From assembly GCA_012032575.1 (NCBI GenBank), contig JAAUSP010000528.1, positions 1 through 5,511 of the forward strand: a stretch of DNA of 5,511 nucleotides, written 5' to 3'. The notes beneath the pieces were generated by a model. It saw only the letters and a program-made list of their open reading frames with translations, did not search any database and was not told the DNA's origin. Position numbers and translations under genes: made by a program. This document shows positions 1 to 5,511 of the stretch, piece by piece; position 1 is the stretch's first letter, and each line of letters begins with the position of its first letter. The DNA comes from Anaerolineales bacterium. Its GTDB lineage: Bacteria; Chloroflexota; Anaerolineae; 4572-78; J111.

Positions 1-372
1 AGATTGTCTGGAAATTCTCATTCACTGCGTCAAAGGCTTCTTTGAAGGCGCGCTGCCGCAGGGTGGTGAAGTTTTCGATTCGCAAGAGCAATTCGGTGCG
101 CTCTTCATCCAGCGTGGTGAGCTTTTGGCTCAGCTCTTCCAAGCGCGCCTGGGTTTTCTCATATTCTGCCAACGCCAGCATATTCACAGGCTCCATCGCC
201 TGAAGCCGCTTCTGGATGGAGCGCAGCTCATGCTGGAGCGCAGCCAGCTCGGTGCCGTCGGGGAATTTCGGGCAGCGGATTCGGCAGATCGGCGCGCTGA
301 GCTGTCAGCTGGGCTTGCAGGGTAGCTAGCTCCTGACGACGAGTCTGCTGGGTTTCGAGCAGCTTTTGGCGC
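1..372 (-). pseudogene. smc: SMC chromosome-segregation protein, internal C-terminal coiled-coil fragment, frameshifted and running off the left edge
   Basis: Reading leftward from about 372, the translation passes KLLETQQTRRQELATLQ and [11 protein letters not shown], then (one frame over) [54 protein letters not shown] and [15 protein letters not shown]. This is the end of the distal coiled coil of SMC, just before the C-terminal ATPase lobe (signature and Walker B), which lies outside the window. SMC proteins form the condensin-like ring that compacts and segregates the nucleoid. The PVNMLAL and [13 protein letters not shown] wording resembles cyanobacterial SMC as I remember it (family knowledge, untested). 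No SMC start is present: the fragment continues in frame from the truncated NACHT gene. The frame breaks at a run of four Cs (minus strand, 263-260); removing one C joins EIP to DGTEL. Without that correction the upstream frame stops at TGA 230-228. Identity as SMC is strong; whether the join to NACHT is real is doubtful. Confidence 0.85.
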
Positions 373-1462
373 TGCCATTCCTGCTGCTGGTAGGCGTAGG
401 TCCGGCTGGTCACCAGTACCCGGCAGCGGGGGTAAGCGGCGACAAAATCTTCGACCGCCCCTTTGAGCTGCTGACGGCGCTGGCGGGCTTCGGGCACTTC
501 GTCCAGCCCATCCAGCAGTAACAGGCCGCCCTGCTGCAGCAGTTCCTGCTGCAAATGCGGCGCGAAATCGGTCAGGGCGGCCGCCTCCAGCTCAGCCACA
601 ATAAAATTCCACAGGTGTCGGGCGCTAGCCGGCTGGCCTGGTTCCGGCAGACCGCGTGCGGCGCAGTCGCGCAGGATCACCCGCACCGGCAGCAGGGGAC
701 CGTGACGCCAGGGCTGCGCTTCGTCTTCATCCTCGCCCCTCATCATTGGGGCAGGGGCGCGGTCAGGTGGGTCAGGTTGGCTTCGGATCGGCCCAGGCTC
801 TCCCCGGCCAGGCACATACGCCAAAAAATTGACAGGGTACTCTTGCCGCCGCCGGGATCGCCCAGCAGCACCAGCTTGCGCTGCTGATCCAGTTGAGCCA
901 GGGCCGACAGCCGGCGCGTTTCCCGCTCCGGCGCTTCACCCCGCAGCAGCCGCTCGTGCGACTCCGGCGTGAGGGTCAACAGCGCCGTGTAGACTTCTCC
1001 CAGATTGAGGCTGGCTTTGGCTGCATTGCTGGCCGCCTTGGGGTCTACCCCGGCCAGGGAGAGGCGGCTGGTGGTTTCAAACAGGTGGCTCAGATAAGCG
1101 GTTCGCAGCGAAGCGGCGTCAGGGCCGATCGGCGGGTGAATTATCTCCTGCTTCTCAATGTATGTTCCGCCCCCCAGGTCAATCAGACGGTTCTGATCGC
1201 CGGCAATGACATTGCCCTCCACCGACTTGCCCACATACACTCCCTTTTCGCCCACCGCCACCGCCCCCTGGCCCTGAGCTATCGCCCCGGAGCCGGTTAG
1301 CGTGGCCTGAATCGCCGCCTGCTTCTCTAATAGCTCTTTCAATGCGGCTTCAATCTGCTCGTTGGACAGAATCCCCCGAAAGCCTTCCTGGGCGGCGATA
1401 GCCTGCTCGATCCTGGCCAGTTCGGCTTTGAGTTGGTCTGGGGTGTTGTCGGGTTCGCTCAT
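373..1462 (-). pseudogene. NACHT-domain NTPase, N-terminal part only, frameshifted and truncated by fusion to SMC
   Basis: The protein begins at ATG 1462 (MSEPDNTPDQLKAEL), 8 nt after an AAGGAG. Residues 10-52 are charged and heptad-like, probably a short coiled coil. Residues 57-91 form a Gly/Ala/Val-rich linker (GSGAIAQGQGAVAVGEKGVY, ending VIAGDQN). Residues 115-165 match the helical segment often seen before NACHT domains (LRTAYLSHLFE, LSLAGVDPKAA). Walker A is GDPGGGKST at 201-209. The frame then stops at TGA 745-743, but the next frame carries on with PWRHGPLLPVRVILRD, the Walker B LLLLDGLDEVP and RVLVTSRTYAY, the normal NACHT order. One missing base near the C-runs at 748-757 explains the break. 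After SRTYAYQQQEWQ (about 373-382) NACHT similarity ends and SMC begins, so the C-terminal half of the NTPase module and any sensor repeats are absent. NACHT proteins are STAND NTPases; bacterial ones often act in phage defence. Effector and sensor parts cannot be identified here. Confidence 0.85.
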
Positions 1463-1470
1463 CGGTCTGT

Positions 1471-1476
1471 CTCCTT
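1471..1476 (-). promoter_or_regulatory. Shine-Dalgarno for the NACHT gene
   Basis: AAGGAG on the minus strand lies 8 nt before ATG 1462-1460. It decides the start: the same frame is open up to 1639, but the extra codons lie over an intergenic inverted repeat (1485-1570) and give the typical meaningless translation of that repeat (TLTLSRWERG). Confidence 0.75.
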
Positions 1477-1484
1477 CGTAAATG

Positions 1485-1570
1485 GCCCTCACCCCCAGCC
1501 CCTCTCCCAGAGGGCGAGGGGAGCAAGCCAAGAGTCCCCTCTCCCACCGGGAGAGGGTTAGGGTGAGGGC
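1485..1570. repeat. Intergenic palindromic repeat (GCCCTCACCC...GGGTGAGGGC hairpin)
   Basis: The outer arms are GCCCTCACCCCCAGCCCC from 1485 and GGGAGAGGGTTAGGGTGAGG ending at 1569-1570. They are complementary apart from a short internal difference of about two bases. Inside is a second stem, GAGGGGA / TCCCCTC, around a loop of about 12 nt (GCAAGCCAAGAG). Repeats of this look are dispersed between genes in many large bacterial genomes and often produce false proteins reading ...TLSRRERG... when translated (general knowledge). It sits directly upstream of the NACHT Shine-Dalgarno, so a transcript entering from the left-going operon would carry this hairpin in the NACHT leader. Confidence 0.85.
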
Positions 1571-1585
1571 TGTTTTCATTAGCGC

Positions 1586-1613
1586 TGGCGTGTTCTGGTT
1601 CGTGAACACTCCT
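1586..1613 (-). repeat. Direct-repeat leader motif, copy 1
   Basis: Read on the minus strand: AGGAGTGTTCACGAAC, then six bases, then CACGCCA. A second copy in the same orientation lies at 1761-1789. Both copies are followed within about 5-20 nt by TGAAAA and then a hairpin element: this one by the 1485-1570 palindrome. It is unlikely to be coding, because no sustained reading frame with a recognisable product covers it. Confidence 0.6.
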
Positions 1614-1630
1614 TTGCAAATGGGCATCCC

Positions 1631-1687
1631 GGAGTCCAAAAGCGCAGCTTTTGAATTCTGGTCGCAAAAGCTACGCTTTTGGACTCC
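1631..1687. repeat. Near-perfect 23-bp inverted repeat containing two 17-bp palindromes
   Basis: The left arm (1631-1653) and right arm (1665-1687) are reverse complements at 22 of 23 positions, separated by 11 nt (AATTCTGGTCG). Each arm also holds its own palindrome, CAAAAGC-N3-GCTTTTG, at 1637-1653 (N3 = GCA) and 1665-1681 (N3 = TAC). So the DNA can form either one long hairpin or two short ones. It has no U-tract directly after it on the minus strand and only TTTT, after an intervening A, on the plus strand. It may be a dispersed extragenic repeat, a weak terminator or a pair of operator-like sites. Confidence 0.85.
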
Positions 1688-1697
1688 ATTTTCATTG

Positions 1698-1737
1698 GCG
1701 ATGAGGCGAAAGATTCTTCGCGTCTTCGCCTCATCGC
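1698..1737. repeat. 13-bp inverted repeat GCGATGAGGCGAA / TTCGCCTCATCGC
   Basis: The arms at 1698-1710 and 1725-1737 are perfect reverse complements around a 14-nt loop. The right arm is followed by CTCATTTTCAC. The element lies 10 bp from the larger hairpin at 1631-1687, so the two may belong to one compound repeat. No gene is seen in it. Confidence 0.8.
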
Positions 1738-1760
1738 CTCATTTTCACGCTTCGCGTCGG

Positions 1761-1789
1761 TGGCGTGGCCCCCGCTCGTGAACCCTCCT
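1761..1789 (-). repeat. Direct-repeat leader motif, copy 2
   Basis: On the minus strand this reads AGGAGGGTTCACGAGC, then six bases, then CACGCCA, matching copy 1 at 1586-1613 except for two substitutions in the first block, one length difference and a diverged spacer. It begins 26 nt after the stop of the 198-codon gene and precedes the hairpins at 1698-1737 and 1631-1687. The whole 1463-1815 stretch is therefore repeat-filled non-coding DNA rather than a lost gene. Confidence 0.6.
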
Positions 1790-1815
1790 ATCGGATGAGG
1801 GGTTCCTGTTGGGGC

Positions 1816-2411
1816 TTAGAGGCCGTAATAGTAATCCCAGAACTGCATCAAATCTTCCAGCAGCGGGAGCGAGGCCGGGATCAGCCCGGTGCCGTAATGC
1901 GGATCATACCTTTCAGTATACTCCCGCCCGACGCGATAGGCATACTCGCCGGCCTGCTGGGGCGACAGCATACATTGCAGGGCATATTCAATCAGCAGGA
2001 GACCCCGACTCTGAACGATACGGACGGTATTGCCACCGATCCGCTGGTACTCATTCTGAACATCTCTGACCCGGTTTAGATTGGTTCGCAACGCCTGTGA
2101 CTTTTCAAGCGTGAGATTTTCCAGGTAATGGCGCATGGCCGTAATAGCCTCGACGCTCAGGGACAGGTAAAGGGTCCAATTCGCCTCCGTCACATATTCG
2201 GAGCGAGGCGCAGCCTCCATTTTTCCTGGGTGCGCTGGGCCAGAAAAAAGACAAACTCATTGGCCGTTTCCGGTGTTTTTGCCAAACTTTTCAGGCTGGT
2301 CAGCTTGGTGATCGAGAAATAGGTGGTCTGTCCCTGGCGCAGGGCCTGGGTCATTTCCGCCAGTTTGGCAATTTTGGCTCTATCTCCGGGGGGAATGGGG
2401 CGTTGGGCCAT
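1816..2411 (-). pseudogene. Unrecognised protein of about 198 residues, downstream partner of hsdR, split by one frameshift
   Basis: The first part starts at ATG 2411 (MAQRPIPPGDRAKIAKLAEM) and stays open to TGA 2192-2190. The second part is in the neighbouring frame from 2220 (MEAAPRSEYVTEANWTLYLS) to TAA 1818-1816. They meet at a run of five As (minus strand, 2224-2220). Adding one A gives FFLAQRTQEK-MEAAPRSEYV and one continuous 198-residue product, so I read this as one gene. It is soluble, mostly helical in appearance, and has no signal peptide or membrane segment. Visible features are TYFSITKLTSLKSL near residue 30, a basic/acidic helical middle (RTNLNRVRDVQNEYQRIGG) and an aromatic acidic tail ending FWDYYYGL. 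I recognise no family or catalytic motif. It starts only 20 bp after the hsdR stop with its own Shine-Dalgarno, so it is probably co-transcribed and may be an accessory of the restriction system. Confidence 0.75.
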
Positions 2412-2419
2412 TTTCTTAA

Positions 2420-2428
2420 CCTCACCTT
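2420..2428 (-). promoter_or_regulatory. Shine-Dalgarno for the 198-codon gene
   Basis: AAGGTGAGG on the minus strand ends 8 nt before ATG 2411-2409 and lies in the 20-bp gap after the hsdR stop. This supports translation of the downstream gene from the hsdR transcript and fixes its start. Confidence 0.65.
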
Positions 2429-2431
2429 TTC

Positions 2432-5235
2432 TCAGCTAACTGCAAGATTATTCACAAAAGCCAGCATCGCGTCAATCTCAGCCTGGCTAAACCAGCGTTC
2501 GACCGCATCCTGGCCAAAATTGGTCAGGGGTGGATCGTACAGGTCGGCCACGTCCAAACGGCGCTTTTGCAAAAAGACCGTTTCGACCGCCCGCAGGAAG
2601 CGGACCTGGTCGGCGTTGAAAGGCTGCCCGGCAATATACGCGCCAAACCGGCGGCGGACAATATCCTGATAGTCGGGCAAACCTGCCAGCCCAAACAGGT
2701 GACGCAAAAAGGCCAGCAGGCTGTCCACCTTGACCGCATACGCCTTGCGCACATTGGCCTCGGTCAGGTACAGCTCGCCACCGCCCAGCGTTTGCCGCAG
2801 GGTCCGCTCCAGGGCCAATAACTGCTCATCGCTGACCGGCTCGCCCCGCTCGATGGCCGCGAAAATGGGATTGTCCACCACCAAATCCAGCACCCGCTGC
2901 TCCACCTGCTGCCGGTATTTTTCCACAAAGACCGGCTGGCCCCGCTCGGTCAGAATAATGTAACCCTGCATGGCCACAAAATCGGGCAAGTCCAACTGTA
3001 GAAGATCATTTTTCCGTTCCGCCCGGTTTTTCATTTGATCGGCCAGAGCTGTGATGATTTGGTTCAGTTCAGCGACACTGGCTCTAAGTAAACTGGGAGT
3101 CAAACAGAAGTGGGCTGGTTCCCGCCGTACCGGATCTTCAAAGACAAAATTGGGTAATGTGCTGACATCCTCGGCGATAGACTGAGCCATAGTTATAGGG
3201 TCTTTACCCGTCAAAATTTGTAGTTTCAATCGCTCGACCTTGTGGGTGAAGGTTGTACCCGGCACATCTACTCCGGACACGTAGCGCAGCAGCGGCCCCA
3301 CTCGATTGTGCAGGACTTCCAGTTTGTCTTCGGTCAGATAGCGCCAGAAACTATCCTGCCAGGCCGTCTCGATCTCCGGGTAAACCCGCTTAACCGAGTA
3401 GGAGTCGAGGGGAATTTGGGCAATCTGGGCGCGCAGATCGGCAATGACCCCCTGGGCTTCGGTAGATTGCTGGTCATTCAGATAATGGGCTAATAACTTG
3501 AGCCGGGTGTTAAACAGGCTGACCAGCACCGGCAAACTCTGCGGCGGCTGGGCCTGGGGGTCCTTGTTGAAGTTGTTCTCCCAGAAATCAATAATTAAAA
3601 ACTTCTCTTTGCGGCCTTCCGGCAGCCAGTCAAGATGCCGGCAGGCTTCCTGGTTGCGGGTGCCCCGGCCAATCATCTGGGCCAGCTTGATCGGCGAGTG
3701 AACGGGCCGCAAAAAGACCAGGTTGACCGCTTCCGGCACATTCACCCCCGTCTCCAGCATATCCACCGAGATGGCGATGCGCGGCAGGTTCTCCTTCTTG
3801 AACCGGTCAATCAGCGTCCCCTTGTACTCCGATTTGTAGGTAATCACCTGGGCCAGGCCGGGATGCTGCGGATACATCTCCTCAAACACCGCCTGCAGCC
3901 GCAGGGCGTGCTCCTGGGTCATCGCAAACACAATGGTTTTGCCCGGCAGTTGCCCCGACTGATCTTTGAGGCAAACTTGCCAGATTTCCTCCCACTGTTT
4001 GCGCAGGGTGTCCTTGTTGCTGACCCGCACTTCCAAATCGGTCCCGGAAAAGTCCAGGTCATCCGGCTCCAGCCCCTGCTCGATCAGGGCGTTGCGCTCC
4101 TCCTCGCCCAGGTCAAGGCCCCGGATGCCCTGGCGCTGGAACCGGGTCTGGGCCTGGTACAGGTCAAAATCCACCAGGTAGCCGTCGCGGATCGCCTCGT
4201 CCAGGGCATACAAAAAGGTCGGCACACCGTCGAAACATTCAAACTCGTTAAAGGTGTTGCGCTCAATAAAATCAGCCGGGGTGGCGGTCAGGCCGATCAT
4301 GCGGGCGTCAAAATAGGTCAGCACCTCGTTCCACTTGTTAAAAATCGAGCGGTGAACTTCGTCAAAGATGATCAAATCGAAAAAGGCCGGGGTAAACTGC
4401 TGAAAGCAGTTGCTCAGGGTTTGCAGCGTGACCACGTACAGCCGGTTGGTGGTGTCAAGGTGGTGGCTGTAAAGGCGGGTGCTCGGTTCGTCGGGGATGT
4501 GGGCCTGAAAGCCCTCGGTCAACGCCTGCTCGACCAGGGCATCCCGGTCGGCCACAAACAGAATGCGCCTGGCCCAGTTGCAACGCAAAAACAGCTCCAC
4601 CAGCGACATCGCTACCCGCGTTTTGCCTGTGCCGGTGGCCATCACCAGCAGCGCCTTGCGCCGGCTCCGCTCAAACACCTCGGCCACCCGCCGGATGGCG
4701 TGCAGTTGGTAAGCCCGGTTGGTAATGGCAGTGTTAATCGTCGCCTGGCTCAGAGGGTCTTATGCTGGCGCAAATAGAGCAGGTTTTCCAGGTCGAGCGG
4801 CGAGAAAAAGCCTTGCACCAGCCGGGGGTTGGCCTGGTCCCCCTCCCAAAAGTGGATCTCGTGACCGTTGGTCATAAAGGCAAAGGGCGGAAAACTCTGC
4901 CGTTTGGCGATTTCGCTCACGTAGAACCCGGTTTGGGCCTGGGCCAGCCGGGGCGCGGTGCTGGTCCGCTTGGCCTCGACCACGCCCAGGACCTCGCCGT
5001 TGGACCGGTAAAGGGCGTAGTCGCTGATGCCGGTCGGCAGGTCCAGGCTGTAAGAGGCTCCGCGCTCCCGCAGGCGTTTCAACGTGGTTTCGAGCTGTTT
5101 CCAGGCTTGCGGGTCAATCCCGTCCACCGGGATTTCCAGGCCCACCTGGTCGCGGTTGGTCACATCCCAGCCGGCTTTTTTCAGCGCGGGGTCAATCAAT
5201 TCTCGGCGGGTTTGGGCTTCAGTGCGAGTCGGCAA
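2432..5235 (-). CDS. hsdR: Type I restriction endonuclease subunit R (EcoEI-like HsdR), one frameshift in the assembled sequence
   Basis: HsdR is the motor and nuclease of type I restriction-modification: with HsdM and HsdS it pumps unmodified DNA and cuts it. Residues 1-161 carry LIDPALKKAGWDV, then a PD-(D/E)xK nuclease: D72 (ISDYALY), E87-A-K89 and QTGFY (QxxxY) at 101-105. After reconstruction the SF2 helicase motifs follow: NRAYQLHAIRR (Q-motif-like) near 172-182, ATGTGKT at 200-206, DEVH at 292-295, GLTATP at 315-320 and QMIGRGTR at 520-527. From about 758 to the end it matches the EcoEI R C-terminal domain (FLRHLFGL, LPDYQDIVRRRF, LYDPPLTNFGQDAVERWF). The frame breaks at TGA 4752-4750; one extra C in the CCC at 4757-4755 restores HKTPLSQATINTAI and a 934-residue protein. 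The start is TTG 5235, with AGGAG 7 nt upstream and an in-frame TGA two codons before it. No hsdM or hsdS is in the window. Confidence 0.93.
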
Positions 5236-5242
5236 GGTTCAA

Positions 5243-5247
5243 CTCCT
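5243..5247 (-). promoter_or_regulatory. Shine-Dalgarno that fixes the TTG start of hsdR
   Basis: AGGAG on the minus strand lies 7 nt before TTG 5235-5233. An in-frame TGA only two codons upstream rules out an earlier start, and no ATG or GTG follows in the first codons, so TTG is the best initiation codon. Confidence 0.7.
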
Positions 5248-5300
5248 GCTACAAGTATCCCACAAAGCGGTGAGGTTATAATTTTATGTCGGGCCTACCT

Positions 5301-5329
5301 ATTCTATCATAGGATGGGGCGGCTTACAA
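5301..5329 (-). promoter_or_regulatory. Candidate sigma-70-type promoter for hsdR with extended -10
   Basis: On the minus strand TTGTAA (5329-5324; 4 of 6 to TTGACA) is followed after exactly 17 nt by TAGAAT (5306-5301; 5 of 6 to TATAAT), preceded by TGA, which fits the extended -10 TGn. This would start transcription near 5294 and give a leader of about 60 nt. The -10 lies inside a near-palindrome, ATTCTATCATAGGAT (5301-5315), which could also be an operator. An alternative -10, TAAAAT at 5286-5281, has no good -35. Confidence 0.45.
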
Positions 5330-5356
5330 GCACCCCGGCTCATTCACCCGGACAGC

Positions 5357-5415
5357 GGGGAGGGGGGGTGTTCATCGCCCGCAGAGGGGGGGTGGAATCG
5401 GCGCTCGAAGGGGGG
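5357..5415 (+). other. G-tract block upstream of hsdR
   Basis: The plus strand carries G-runs of 4 (5357-5360), 7 (5362-5368), 7 (5386-5392) and 6 (5410-5415), separated by 1, 17 and 17 nt. A G-quadruplex is conceivable, but two loops exceed the usual 7 nt. No coding frame is supported here. Together with the tandem repeat to its right it makes up the non-coding 5330-5511 stretch. Confidence 0.5.
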
Positions 5416-5425
5416 CTGTTTGCCC

Positions 5426-5500
5426 GGCGAGTCATGCTGAGTCGAGCGGCGAGTCATGCTGAATCGAGCGGCGAGTCATGCTGACGTCGAGCGACGAGTC
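5426..5500. repeat. Short tandem repeat, three units of 22-23 bp plus a partial fourth
   Basis: The units are 5426-5447, 5448-5469 and 5470-5492, each GGCGAGTCATGCTGA followed by GTCGAGC, ATCGAGC or CGTCGAGC; a partial GACGAGTC ends at 5500. Units sit head-to-tail with no spacers, so this is not a CRISPR array. GTCATGCTGA-containing repeats are common intergenic elements in several bacterial groups (general recollection). The array may continue past the window. Confidence 0.8.
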
Positions 5501-5511
5501 TGCAGTGAGCG

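Noticed and set aside
184..378. Minus-strand 64-codon frame over the SMC region
   Set aside because: It is Ser/Ala/Arg-rich and in the wrong frame; the SMC sequence in the other two frames explains the stretch.
743..757. Programmed -1 ribosomal frameshift joining the two NACHT frames
   Set aside because: The codons before the stop (CTG CCC CAA TGA) do not form a canonical X XXY YYZ slippery heptamer, and similar one-base breaks occur in three other places, so an indel is simpler.
1463..1639. Extension of the NACHT protein upstream to ATG 1639
   Set aside because: The added residues translate the intergenic palindrome, and a good Shine-Dalgarno precedes the ATG at 1462.
1631..1737. Classical rho-independent terminators for the hsdR operon
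   Set aside because: The stems are strong, but no U-tract follows on the minus strand, so only a weak or rho-assisted role could be argued.
3635..4777. Long plus-strand open frame of 380 codons
   Set aside because: It is exactly antisense to the hsdR helicase coding region, has no recognisable domain and shows the His/Gln/Val-rich composition typical of the complement of a GC-rich gene.
4762..5484. Plus-strand open frame of 240 codons
   Set aside because: It is antisense to the hsdR nuclease domain and then runs through the promoter, G-tracts and tandem repeat, with no family resemblance.
5426..5500. CRISPR array
   Set aside because: The units abut without spacers and are only 22-23 bp; there is no cas gene in the window.

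Overview
This window looks like a piece of a bacterial defence island. Every recognisable gene is on the minus strand, so the reading order is from high to low coordinates. Composition is moderately GC-rich. The domain style (an EcoEI-like HsdR, a NACHT protein with a Gly/Ala-rich linker, dispersed intergenic hairpins) suits a large, repeat-rich genome such as a Chloroflexota or filamentous cyanobacterial one. That assignment is an impression from remembered family sequences, not a test. The SMC fragment at the left edge looks cyanobacterial.

Layout, in order of transcription. 5511-5236: non-coding, with a 22-23 bp tandem repeat, a G-tract block and a good candidate promoter. 5235-2432: hsdR, the restriction/translocation subunit of a type I restriction-modification system (PD-(D/E)xK nuclease, SF2 motor, EcoEI-type C-terminus), starting at TTG and broken by one missing base near 4755. 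2411-1816: an unrecognised gene of about 198 codons, 20 bp after hsdR with its own Shine-Dalgarno, also broken by one missing base in an A-run. 1815-1463: a non-coding island of stacked inverted and direct repeats. 1462 to about 373: the N-terminal 360 or so codons of a NACHT-family NTPase, with Walker A and Walker B in different frames because of one missing base. About 372-1: the C-terminal coiled coil of an SMC chromosome-segregation protein, joined in frame to the truncated NACHT gene and carrying an extra C at 260-263.

Two conclusions matter most. First, four single-base frameshifts occur in 5.5 kb. One (A5) lies in a homopolymer; three lie at or beside short C-runs; each is healed by one base. 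This looks more like uncorrected sequencing or consensus error than independent decay, so the reconstructed proteins may be intact in the real organism. Second, the NACHT-SMC join is either a real recombination junction or an assembly or amplification chimera. Since smc is a conserved housekeeping gene and the join is mid-domain, I favour an artefact.

Biologically, an orphan-looking hsdR (no hsdM or hsdS in view), an uncharacterised partner gene and a NACHT protein together fit an anti-phage locus. The 198-codon gene is the most likely source of something undescribed.
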